DNA from: Tamlana crocina
GTDB taxonomy: Bacteria; Bacteroidota; Bacteroidia; Flavobacteriales; Flavobacteriaceae
NCBI GenBank assembly: GCA_040429635.1
Contig: CP158972.1
Span: 940,001-1,004,000, forward strand
Direction of reading: 5' to 3'
Length of the DNA stretch: 64,000 nt
The notes beneath the pieces were generated by a model, which saw only the letters and a program-made list of their open reading frames with translations, searched no databases and was not told where the DNA came from. The number at the start of each line of letters is the position of its first letter. Position 1 is the stretch's first letter. Shown in pieces: positions 8,561 through 16,891 of this stretch. Made by a program: the position numbers and the translations under genes.

Positions 8561-10690
8561 ATGGCAGTTTTAAATAAGATAAGACAACGTTCACTATTCT
8601 TAATCCTAATCATAGCATTGGCGCTATTTTCTTTCGTATTGGCAGATTTGTTTAGAAACAGCGAAGCCCTTACATCGAAATCACAAAACGTTGTGGCAAC
8701 TATCAACGGAAAAGACATTACCCGCGAAGACTTTTTGCAAAAAGTAGAAGCTGCACAACGTCAAGCTGGACCAAATGCAACCAACACGCAAGTAATGAAC
8801 CGTGTTTGGGAGCAGGAAGTACGCCAGGCCGTTATGGAAACGCAATTTGAAGAGTTGGGTATTACGGTTGAAAAAGACCAAATCCGCGATTTGTTGAAAA
8901 CAGCCTTATCGTCAAGCCCCGAGTTTTTAAACGAAGCGGGAATGTTCGACGAAAATAAATTGAACGAATACATTGCCAATTTAAAGGAGACCAGTGCTGC
9001 CGGTTACCAAAGTTGGATCAACTACGAAAAGCAATTGTCGTTAAACGCATTGAACCAAAACTACTTTAACATGGTTAAGGCGGGGTTAACGGGTACATTG
9101 ACCGAAGGTGAGTTGGAGCATAAACTGGAAGGTAACAAAGTAGATATTAAATATGTTCAGGTAGCTTATAGCACGATTGCTGATAGCACGGTGCAGGTTT
9201 CAAAATCTGATATTTCAAACTATATTAAAGAGAACAAAAAGCAATTTGAAGTTGAGGAGTCGAGAGATATCCGTTACGTAAAGTTTGAAGAAACGGCCTC
9301 GGTAGAAGATGAAGCAGCGATTAAAGCCGAGTTGGAAACTTACATAAACGGGAGATTGGTTGACGAAAGAGGTAGAAAAGATACTATTGTAGCCTTTTCA
9401 CAAGTAAAGGACAACGAAGAATACATCAATGTAATTGCGTCATCAGATATTAAGTTCGATGATCGTTTCGTATTCAAATCGAGTTTGCCAACCGAGTTTG
9501 CTGATGATATTTACAACCTTAACGAAGGTGAGGTTTATGGCCCATACAAACACGATGGATATTTTAAAGTATCAAAAGTGGTGGCCGTTAAGCAAATTCC
9601 AGATTCTGCTAAGGTACGTCACATATTAATTCCTTTCATTGGTGCACAAAGTGCGCAGCCAGATGTAACTCAAACCGAAGCAGAAGCAAAAGCAACAGCC
9701 GATAGCCTTTTAGCAGTATTAAAAAGAAACCGTTCTAAGTTTGAAGATTTTGTTACTGAGTTTTCTTCTGATCAAGGAAGTGTTAATAATGGAGGGCGTT
9801 ACGATTGGCATCCATACAACACTATGGTTCCTGAATTTAACGAATTCGAGTTCGAAGGTAAAACTGGAGATTTGGGCGTTGTAAAAACTATTTTCGGTTT
9901 CCATATTATTGAAATCGAAGGACAAAAAGATAAAAAGAAAGCCGTACAAGTAGGTACTATTGCCAGAACAATTGAGCCTTCTGAAACTACAAGCAACAAA
10001 GTGTTTAGAGATGCCTCAAACTTCGAGATTGAAGCTGGAAAAGACGATTTTGAAGCCGTTGCCAAAGAAAACAACTTTGCCGTTCGCCCGGTAAATGGTA
10101 TTAAGGCTTTGGATGAAAGTATTCCAGGTGTTGGTAATCAGCGTCCTATTGTGCGTTGGGCATTCAACGAAGATTCTGAAACGGGCGATATAAAGCGTTT
10201 CAATGTGCCAGGCGGATATGTTATCGCACAATTGGTAGCCAAGCACGAGGCGGGGTTAATGTCGGTTGAAGATGCTACTGCACGTGTGTTGCCAATCATC
10301 AAAAAAGAGAAAAAAGCTGAAATTATTAGAGACCGTATTTCTGCGAGTACTTTAGAAGATTTAGCTGCTGCTGAAAATACCACTGTAAGAACAGCCAATG
10401 GCGTTAATATGAAAAGTCCAACCATTTCTGGGGCTGGTCGAGAGCCATTAGTTGTTGGTGCTGCATTTGGATTGGAAGAAGGTGAAACCTCTAATTTAAT
10501 TGATGGGGCAAATGGAGTTTATTTGATTCAGGTAGTTAAAAAGACACCAGCTGTTGAGTTAGATAACTACCAAGCAGCGGCCAATAGAGTGGAGATTCAA
10601 AAGTCAAGTGCTGCAAACTCCAAAGTTTATAACGCATTAAAAGAAGCTGCCGATATTGAAGATAACCGTGTAAAAATTCAAATTCAGTAA
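8561..10690 (+). CDS. ppiD: PpiD-type peptidyl-prolyl cis-trans isomerase, membrane-anchored
   Basis: A 709-residue periplasmic chaperone/PPIase that helps fold outer-membrane proteins. A single N-terminal membrane anchor (LFLILIIALALFSFVLADLF, residues ~11-30) is followed by a SurA/PpiD N-terminal chaperone domain (GKDITREDFLQKVEAAQRQAG onward). A parvulin rotamase domain spans about residues 350-455 (VRHILIPF … FSSDQGSVNNGGRYDW … GVVKTIFGFHIIEI). The C-terminal region has the repeated PpiD-like helical segments. A Bacteroidota-type -7 box (TATTTTCG, 8468-8475) lies 85 bases upstream, so it may have its own promoter. It is followed by a 47-base perfect palindrome that separates it from the convergent GHMP kinase gene. 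Confidence 0.92.
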   Translation: MAVLNKIRQRSLFLILIIALALFSFVLADLFRNSEALTSKSQNVVATINGKDITREDFLQKVEAAQRQAGPNATNTQVMNRVWEQEVRQAVMETQFEELGITVEKDQIRDLLKTALSSSPEFLNEAGMFDENKLNEYIANLKETSAAGYQSWINYEKQLSLNALNQNYFNMVKAGLTGTLTEGELEHKLEGNKVDIKYVQVAYSTIADSTVQVSKSDISNYIKENKKQFEVEESRDIRYVKFEETASVEDEAAIKAELETYINGRLVDERGRKDTIVAFSQVKDNEEYINVIASSDIKFDDRFVFKSSLPTEFADDIYNLNEGEVYGPYKHDGYFKVSKVVAVKQIPDSAKVRHILIPFIGAQSAQPDVTQTEAEAKATADSLLAVLKRNRSKFEDFVTEFSSDQGSVNNGGRYDWHPYNTMVPEFNEFEFEGKTGDLGVVKTIFGFHIIEIEGQKDKKKAVQVGTIARTIEPSETTSNKVFRDASNFEIEAGKDDFEAVAKENNFAVRPVNGIKALDESIPGVGNQRPIVRWAFNEDSETGDIKRFNVPGGYVIAQLVAKHEAGLMSVEDATARVLPIIKKEKKAEIIRDRISASTLEDLAAAENTTVRTANGVNMKSPTISGAGREPLVVGAAFGLEEGETSNLIDGANGVYLIQVVKKTPAVELDNYQAAANRVEIQKSSAANSKVYNALKEAADIEDNRVKIQIQ

Positions 10691-10713
10691 AAAGTAGTTT
10701 TAAATAATATTAG

Positions 10714-10760
10714 TATGAAAAACAAAAAGCTCCGCGACGCGGAGCTTTTTGTTTTTCATA
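10714..10760. terminator. Perfect 23-bp-arm palindrome acting as bidirectional terminator
   Basis: Bases 10714-10736 and 10738-10760 are perfect reverse complements around a single central A. The core AAAAAGCTCCGCG/CGCGGAGCTTTTT gives a GC-rich stem with U tracts on either strand. It lies between the convergent ppiD (+) and GHMP kinase (-) genes. Confidence 0.92.
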
Positions 10761-10770
10761 CGTGTTCATT

Positions 10771-10795
10771 GTCATTTCGAACGAAGAGAGAAATC
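10771..10795 (+). repeat. Dispersed hairpin element, ATTTC/GAAAT variant
   Basis: A 25-base intergenic sequence starting GTC, with complementary arms ATTTC and GAAAT around a GAACGAAG core. It is related to the elements at 2474-2500, 46716-46742 and 48008-48034. It is located directly after the ppiD terminator palindrome. Confidence 0.55.
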
Positions 10796-10857
10796 ACATT
10801 CCGTTTTAAATCAACTAGATTTAAAGTATATGAATGATTTCAATAGAAAAAGTTCAA

Positions 10858-11763
10858 TCACAAAATCATTTCCGAGTAGGGAATAACCGTGTCAAACCCT
10901 TTTTGCTTAAAATAGTTTGTCGGGTTACTTTTTGAAGTCACTAAAACAAAATCGCCGCCCCAAGCACCAAGGCTTTTAACAGCGCCTTCAAAATCATTAA
11001 AAAGTAAACGTTTTACAGTAGTTTGATTGGTTATTTTACTGATAATATTCTCATGCGAGTAGAGCAGGACTTCATAATCTTCAAGGTTTTCTACCGAAAG
11101 CATTTTTTTGGTAATGCTATTCAAATCTGTAATCAATGCTGTTGAGTTGCCTTTATTGGCATGGTAGTGTTTTATGCCGTCACGACTATTTTGTTTTTGA
11201 TTTAAATAGACAAAATATAAATGGTCTTTAAAAGATGGGTTAAAATGCACTTGATTAACCACAGGTTTTCCATTAATAAGCTGATAGGTAATGGGGTTAT
11301 TGTTTTGCGCGCAAGCAATGTCGTAGCCGCTACCACCAAAGGTGTTTTTTAAAAGTAGGTAAGGGTCAACACCTGCCCATTGGGCTAAATTGTTTATTAA
11401 AGTAGAGGAAGTACCCAAACCCCAATGTCTTGGAAAATCTAGTGTTGTGGTGATTTTAAAACCGTTGGATGAATTTAAAAACTCGGGATTTAAGGTTTTG
11501 GCAGCGTTTAAAATTTGAAAAAGTCGTTTGGAAACGTCATGACGAGGACTGAGCGACGTGTTGATTTCATCAATTTTAAACTCGTCCTCAAACCAAATCA
11601 TACCTTTTTCGTCTAAACTTCGCCAAATGATTTTGGGTTCTTTAATCAGTTCCACCCGTAGCGATTGCCCGAATTTAGTAGGCACGGCAAGCGATAGCGC
11701 TCCGTCGAGTACGACGTATTCTCCAGTGAGCAGTAGTTTGCCATTGCTATGAAATTTTTCCAA
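10858..11763 (-). CDS. GHMP kinase (GYDIA family), probable mevalonate-pathway kinase
   Basis: A 301-residue small-molecule kinase. The N-terminus FHSNGKLLLTGEYVVLDGALSLAVP matches the GHMP substrate-binding start. The ATP-binding motif is GLGTSSTLINNLAQW near residue 116, and GGSGYDIACAQ gives the GYDIA subfamily its name. The gene directly follows HMG-CoA reductase on the same strand, so a role in isoprenoid precursor synthesis (mevalonate or phosphomevalonate phosphorylation) is likely. The sequence does not show which. The only suitable start is TTG at 11763, since no ATG lies before the conserved N-terminal block. Its start abuts a 7-bp tandem repeat that overlaps the HMG-CoA reductase stop. 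Confidence 0.88.
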   Translation of the reverse strand: MEKFHSNGKLLLTGEYVVLDGALSLAVPTKFGQSLRVELIKEPKIIWRSLDEKGMIWFEDEFKIDEINTSLSPRHDVSKRLFQILNAAKTLNPEFLNSSNGFKITTTLDFPRHWGLGTSSTLINNLAQWAGVDPYLLLKNTFGGSGYDIACAQNNNPITYQLINGKPVVNQVHFNPSFKDHLYFVYLNQKQNSRDGIKHYHANKGNSTALITDLNSITKKMLSVENLEDYEVLLYSHENIISKITNQTTVKRLLFNDFEGAVKSLGAWGGDFVLVTSKSNPTNYFKQKGFDTVIPYSEMIL

Positions 11764-11784
11764 CTCTTAACTCTTAACTCTTAA
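11764..11784. repeat. Three exact 7-bp tandem units at the HMGR/kinase junction
   Basis: Three perfect copies of CTCTTAA (plus-strand reading). They cover the last codons and stop of HMG-CoA reductase and touch the TTG start of the GHMP kinase. A change in unit number would alter the HMGR C-terminus and the spacing to the kinase start. Confidence 0.85.
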
Positions 11785-13086
11785 CTTGTTTATCGCTTCG
11801 GTAACGGCGCTATGCGTCACCGTATTGTCTTTAAAATGTTCGGTGAGCGTCTTTTTTTCACTATCGGTAGCTTCAAACTGATTCAAAATATTCATCAAGT
11901 GCATTTTCATGTGTCCCTGCTGAATGCCGGTAGTGATTAGCGAACTCACCGCTGCAAAGTTTTGTGCCAATCCGGCAACGGCCACAATTTGCATCAATTC
12001 TTTGGCAGAAGGGTTATGCAAGAGTTCCAAGGCCAATTTTACCAAAGGATGCAAACCGGTCAATCCGCCCACGGTGCCCAATGCTAAAGGAATCTCTATC
12101 CAAAAGCTAAACACGCCTTTTTCCACTTTGGCGTGACTCAAACTGCTATATTGGCCGTTTCGTGAAGCATAGGCATGCACACCGGCTTCCACCGCTCTAA
12201 AATCGTTTCCAGTGGCCAAAACAACGGCATCAATACCATTCATGATGCCTTTATTATGTGTTACGGCGCGATAAGGTTCTACTTCGGCAATGTTTACGGC
12301 CTGCACAAATTTATGGGCAAAAGCTTCACCCGAAATAGAATTTTGTGCCAAATCTTCCACCTTGCAGCTCACTCCAGCACATACTAAACAGTCGGGAACG
12401 TAATTCGATAAAATGCTCATCACCACCTCAATTTGTTTTTCTTCCTCAGAAAACAAATCAAAATTCAGGGCTTGTTCTTTAAGCGTTTTTGCAAACTGCT
12501 CCAAACACGAATTGATAAAATTCGCGCCCATAGCATTTAAGGTTTCAAAAGACACGTGCAACTGGTAATAGTTGGGGATGTCGTTTGTTTTGTCGCGCAA
12601 TTCAATATCCAAAATGCCACCACCACGTTTTCTCATGTTTTTGGTAATGGCTTCTGAATCCTCAAAAAACTGGGATTTTATTTGCGTGAAAAACTGCTTT
12701 AGTTTTTCAAAATCACCATTAAAAATAAAATGAACCTGACCGATTTTTGTGGTGGAAATCACTTCGGTTTTAAATCCGCCGCGGTCCAACCAAAATTTGG
12801 CCGCTTTACTGGCCGCCGCTACTACGGAGCTTTCCTCGATGGCCATCGGGATGGTGTAAAGCTTATCATTAATTAAAAAATTTGGTGCCACACCCAACGG
12901 CAAATAGTAGTTGGTAATGGTGTTTTCAATAAACTCATCGTGCAGTTGTTGCAATTTTTCGTTACTGTTCCAATATTGTTTTAAGGTACTTTTGGCATCA
13001 TTGGCATTCGAAAAATAGGTGTTCACAATCCAATCGATTTTTTTCGATTTCGATAATTTTGAAAAGCCTGCAATGGGTTTGCTCAT
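11767..13086 (-). CDS. mvaA: Hydroxymethylglutaryl-CoA reductase, class II
   Basis: Interconverts HMG-CoA and mevalonate in the cytoplasm; in Flavobacteriaceae it serves isoprenoid synthesis. The 439-residue length fits class II. Visible landmarks are AIEESSVVAAASKAAKFW near residue 82 (substrate glutamate), NAMGANFINSCLE near 185, the catalytic lysine in THNKGIMNGIDAVVLATGND near 280, and the late histidine in GHMKMHLMNIL near 395. Two positions differ from the usual class II wording: EES for EEP, and NAMGAN for DAMGAN. A good -7 promoter box (TATCTTTG on the minus strand) lies 21 bases upstream. The last codons are encoded by a 7-bp tandem repeat. Confidence 0.94.
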   Translation of the reverse strand: MSKPIAGFSKLSKSKKIDWIVNTYFSNANDAKSTLKQYWNSNEKLQQLHDEFIENTITNYYLPLGVAPNFLINDKLYTIPMAIEESSVVAAASKAAKFWLDRGGFKTEVISTTKIGQVHFIFNGDFEKLKQFFTQIKSQFFEDSEAITKNMRKRGGGILDIELRDKTNDIPNYYQLHVSFETLNAMGANFINSCLEQFAKTLKEQALNFDLFSEEEKQIEVVMSILSNYVPDCLVCAGVSCKVEDLAQNSISGEAFAHKFVQAVNIAEVEPYRAVTHNKGIMNGIDAVVLATGNDFRAVEAGVHAYASRNGQYSSLSHAKVEKGVFSFWIEIPLALGTVGGLTGLHPLVKLALELLHNPSAKELMQIVAVAGLAQNFAAVSSLITTGIQQGHMKMHLMNILNQFEATDSEKKTLTEHFKDNTVTHSAVTEAINKLRVKS

Positions 13087-13106
13087 AATTTTTTAAATTA
13101 ACTGTG

Positions 13107-13114
13107 CAAAGATA
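13107..13114 (-). promoter_or_regulatory. Bacteroidota-type -7 promoter box for HMGR
   Basis: On the minus strand the bases read TATCTTTG, an exact match to the Bacteroidota -7 consensus TAnnTTTG, 21 bases before the HMGR start codon. No exact TTG -33 element was seen at ideal spacing, so the call is moderate. Confidence 0.5.
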
Positions 13115-13216
13115 CCACTCTTGTTATGAAAAAGGAACCATGTACTAAAAACCACGTTATTTAAGTGTTAATATTTGTTTTTTTTGAAGAATTTTTAGTA
13201 AAATTGACATCCTTTT

Positions 13217-15472
13217 ATGAAAAAAATATTTTTTTTGATGAAACACCTAAAATTTTCATTTTACGTTTGCCTGTTTGTAACTTCAATATTGTCAGCGCAA
13301 ACCAAAGAAATTACCCTTGAAGACATTTGGAAATACGGCACTTTTAGAACCCAATATATGGATGCCCTGCATTCTATGGCCAACGGACGCCAATATTCGG
13401 TTTTAAATTTCGATAGGGAAACGCGCAGCACTTCCATCGATATTTACGACTACAAAACGCTTAAAAAAGTGAAGACTTTGGTGACTTCGGCCAATCTTGA
13501 CCAAATCCCATATTTTACCGATTACACCTTTAGCAAAGACGAAGAAAAAGTGATTTTGGCCACCAATGAAGAAGCCATTTACCGAAGATCGGCATTGGGG
13601 AATTATTTTATTTATGATATCAAATCGGGCGATTTAACCCTAATTGATGAAGATAAAATCCAGGAACCCACCTTTTCTCCCGACGGAACCAAAGTGGCGT
13701 TTGTAAAGCAGAACAATATTTATGTTTTTAATTTGAATAATGGGGAAACCACGCAAGTTACTTCCGATGGAAAAAAGAATGAAATCATCAACGGGATTAC
13801 CGATTGGGTTTATGAGGAAGAATTTGCCTTTGTCCGCGCGTTCGATTGGAATGCTGATAGTGACAAAATCGCATTTATCCGATTTGATGAAACCCAGGTG
13901 CCAGAGTTCTCCATGGATGTTTACGGCACCGAACTTTACCAAACCCAGCAAGTGTTTAAATACCCCAAGGCGGGCGAAGCCAACTCAAAAGTATCACTTC
14001 ATATTTACGATGTTGAAAGCGGAAATATTAAGGATGTTAAAGTTGATAAAGCTTATACCGATTTTTATATCCCAAGAATAAAATGGACAAAGAAGGCCAA
14101 CGTGTTGAGTGCCCAATACATTAATAGACATCAAAACGAATTGGATTTGTGGCTTATTGATGCCAAAACGAATACCTCTAAATTGGTGCTTGCCGAAACC
14201 GATGACGCTTATGTAGATGTTACGGACAACCTCACTTTTTTAAAGGACAATAGTTTTATTTGGACGAGTGAAAAAGATGGTTTCAATCACATTTACCATT
14301 ACAATGAAAATGGAACGCTGATAAACCAAGTCACCAAAGGGAATTGGGAAGTAACCGATTACTACGGTTATGATGCTGATAACAATACCATTTTCTATCA
14401 ATCAACCGAAAACGGTTCAATTAACAGAGATGTATATTCCATCAAATTGAATGGAAGAAATAAGGAACGGCTCACCAAAAATGAAGGCACAAACAGTGCG
14501 GCCTTTAGTGCCGATTTTTCATATTTCATCAATACGTTTTCCAATGCTACAACGCCACCGGAATATACCTTGAATAGCGCCTCATCCGGAAATGTTATAA
14601 AAAGCATCAAGGATAATGACGAACTTTCACAAAAGCTTTCAGATTACAAAACTTCCGAGAAGGAATTTAGCACCATCAACGTAAACGGCAATGACCTCAA
14701 TATGTGGATGATAAAGCCGGCCGATTTCGATACGAATAAAGAATATCCGTTGTTGATGTATCAATACTCTGGGCCAGGTTCGCAAGAGGTGGCCAATCAC
14801 TGGAATTCGGCAAACGATTATTGGTATCAACATTTGGCACAGCAAGGCTATATTATTGTGTGTGTTGATGGTAGAGGCACAGGATTTAAAGGGGCAGAAT
14901 TTAAAAAAGTAACCCAAAAGGAACTGGGTAAATATGAAGTTGAAGATCAAATTGCAGCAGCCAAAAAGCTGGGCGGCTTACCTTATATCGATAAAAGCAG
15001 AATAGGAATTTGGGGCTGGAGCTTCGGTGGGTTTATGAGTAGCAATGCCCTATTTAAAGGCAACGATGTGTTTAAAATGGCGATTGCCGTGGCGCCCGTT
15101 AGTAGCTGGAGGTTTTACGACACTATTTACACCGAACGTTACATGACCACCCCTCAGGAAAACCCAACGGGTTACGACGAGAATTCTCCCATAAACCATG
15201 TAAACAAACTGAAGGGCGGTTTTCTTTTAGTGCACGGTTCGGCCGACGACAATGTACATTTGCAAAATACTATGCGATTGGCCGAGGCTTTAATTCAGGC
15301 GGATAAACAATTCGATTGGGCGGTGTACCCCGATAAAAACCATGGGATTTATGGTGGAAACACTAGGCTTCATTTGTATAAAAAAATGACTCATTTTATA
15401 AATGAAAACCTTGGGGATAAAATTAAAAAGGAAGAAGAGAAAGCGTTGGAACAAGTAAAGATTAAAGGATAA
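13217..15472 (+). CDS. Dipeptidyl peptidase IV (S9 family)
   Basis: A secreted or periplasmic serine protease that removes X-Pro dipeptides from peptide N-termini. The 751-residue protein has a signal peptide (either ATG at 13217 or at 13238; cleavage after LSAQ), an eight-blade DPP-IV N-terminal propeller, and the alpha/beta-hydrolase catalytic domain. The substrate-anchoring double glutamate appears in DWVYEEEFAF. The catalytic triad is visible: Ser602 in GWSFGG, Asp677 in GSADDNVH and His709 in DKNHGIYGG. Two POT peptide transporters follow within 14 bases each, so this is a dipeptide release and uptake unit. Confidence 0.95.
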   Translation: MKKIFFLMKHLKFSFYVCLFVTSILSAQTKEITLEDIWKYGTFRTQYMDALHSMANGRQYSVLNFDRETRSTSIDIYDYKTLKKVKTLVTSANLDQIPYFTDYTFSKDEEKVILATNEEAIYRRSALGNYFIYDIKSGDLTLIDEDKIQEPTFSPDGTKVAFVKQNNIYVFNLNNGETTQVTSDGKKNEIINGITDWVYEEEFAFVRAFDWNADSDKIAFIRFDETQVPEFSMDVYGTELYQTQQVFKYPKAGEANSKVSLHIYDVESGNIKDVKVDKAYTDFYIPRIKWTKKANVLSAQYINRHQNELDLWLIDAKTNTSKLVLAETDDAYVDVTDNLTFLKDNSFIWTSEKDGFNHIYHYNENGTLINQVTKGNWEVTDYYGYDADNNTIFYQSTENGSINRDVYSIKLNGRNKERLTKNEGTNSAAFSADFSYFINTFSNATTPPEYTLNSASSGNVIKSIKDNDELSQKLSDYKTSEKEFSTINVNGNDLNMWMIKPADFDTNKEYPLLMYQYSGPGSQEVANHWNSANDYWYQHLAQQGYIIVCVDGRGTGFKGAEFKKVTQKELGKYEVEDQIAAAKKLGGLPYIDKSRIGIWGWSFGGFMSSNALFKGNDVFKMAIAVAPVSSWRFYDTIYTERYMTTPQENPTGYDENSPINHVNKLKGGFLLVHGSADDNVHLQNTMRLAEALIQADKQFDWAVYPDKNHGIYGGNTRLHLYKKMTHFINENLGDKIKKEEEKALEQVKIKG

Positions 15473-15486
15473 ATAAAAATAAATTT

Positions 15487-16878
15487 ATGACGAATACGAC
15501 TGGAATTAAACAAAAGGAATTATTTGGGCACCCAGTAGGGTTATATGTATTGTTTTTTACCGAAATGTGGGAACGTTTTTCATATTACGGTATGCGAGCA
15601 ATATTGGTGCTTTATTTGGTGGCTCAGGCCCAAGGGGAGAATGCTGGGTTGGGATGGTCCAATGGTGAGGCACTTGCCCTTTATGGGTGGTACACCATGC
15701 TGGTTTATGTAGCTTCAATTCCAGGCGGATGGATTGCCGATAAATTTTTGGGCCAAAAGAAATCTGTGCTTTACGGGGGAATTCTTTTGGTAGCTGGCCA
15801 TACTATTTTGGCCATAGAGGAAATGTGGGCGTTTTATTCCGGTTTAGGTTTAATTATTGCCGGTGTAGGTATGCTAAAGCCCAATATTTCTACTATGGTG
15901 GGGGGCTTATATAAACAAGGCGATATTAGAAGAGATAAAGGTTTTACCATTTTTTACATAGGTATAAATGTTGGAGCTTTCTTATCGAGTTTAATAGTAG
16001 GTTACGTAGGCGAGGTGCATGGTTGGCATTATGGTTTTGGTTTGGCTGGAATAGGAATGGCTTTAGGTTTAATCCAATATCTTATTGGCCAAAAGCATTT
16101 AAAGCATGTAGGCAACTTTAGTGGGAATTCTGAAAATGAAGAAGAAAAAGCGGCCATGAAAAGACCGTTGACCAAAGTAGAAAAAGACCGCGTCGTGGTT
16201 CTATTTATTTCGTTTTTACTGGTAATTGTTTTTTGGGGCTCTTTTGAGCAAGCTGGCGGATTAATGAATATTTACGCTAAGGAAAATACCAATAGGATGT
16301 TTATGGGCTGGGAGGTTCCCGCTACGTGGTTTCAATCATTAAATGCGATGTTCATTATATTTTTGGGTACATCGGTGGCCGCATTTTGGGCAAGACGAAA
16401 GCTAAAAGGAAAAATTTCCACTTCATTATTTAAAATGATTGTGGGGCTGATTATTATGGGAACAGGCTTCTTTTTTATGTCGGCTGCTTCGACACAGTTC
16501 GAAAGTACTGGGTCTTCCGCCATGTATTGGTTGGTACTGGCTTATTTATTCCATACTGTAGGCGAACTATGTATTTCTCCTGTGGCCTTGTCGTACATCA
16601 CGAAGTTGGCTCCGTTAAAGTACGCTTCACTTATGATGGGCGTATATTTTGCTATGACGGGCTTTGGTAACAAATTGGCTGGTCTGTTAGGAGAGGCTTC
16701 CGAAAGCTTAGGAGAGTTTGCCATTTTCACCGGAATAGCTGTCTTTTGTGTTGCGTTCGGGGCACTTGTTATGGTGTTTAGAAACAAGCTGGAAAAGTTA
16801 ACCCATGGGGCCGAAGACAATGAAAGGGAAATGTTGGAACAAGAACCTTATGAACTGGCCGATCCAGAAATAAACTAA
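15487..16878 (+). CDS. POT-family proton-coupled di/tripeptide transporter
   Basis: A 463-residue major-facilitator protein. The N-terminus carries the PTR/POT signature FFTEMWERFSYYGMRAILVLYL (ExxERFxYYG, residues ~20-40). A second POT block, INVGAFLSSLIVGYVGE, lies near residue 160, with about 12-14 hydrophobic segments overall. It should import di- or tripeptides across the inner membrane. It lies 14 bases after the DPP-IV gene and 13 before a longer paralogue, so the three are probably cotranscribed. Confidence 0.94.
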   Translation: MTNTTGIKQKELFGHPVGLYVLFFTEMWERFSYYGMRAILVLYLVAQAQGENAGLGWSNGEALALYGWYTMLVYVASIPGGWIADKFLGQKKSVLYGGILLVAGHTILAIEEMWAFYSGLGLIIAGVGMLKPNISTMVGGLYKQGDIRRDKGFTIFYIGINVGAFLSSLIVGYVGEVHGWHYGFGLAGIGMALGLIQYLIGQKHLKHVGNFSGNSENEEEKAAMKRPLTKVEKDRVVVLFISFLLVIVFWGSFEQAGGLMNIYAKENTNRMFMGWEVPATWFQSLNAMFIIFLGTSVAAFWARRKLKGKISTSLFKMIVGLIIMGTGFFFMSAASTQFESTGSSAMYWLVLAYLFHTVGELCISPVALSYITKLAPLKYASLMMGVYFAMTGFGNKLAGLLGEASESLGEFAIFTGIAVFCVAFGALVMVFRNKLEKLTHGAEDNEREMLEQEPYELADPEIN

Positions 16879-16891
16879 TATTTATATAAAT

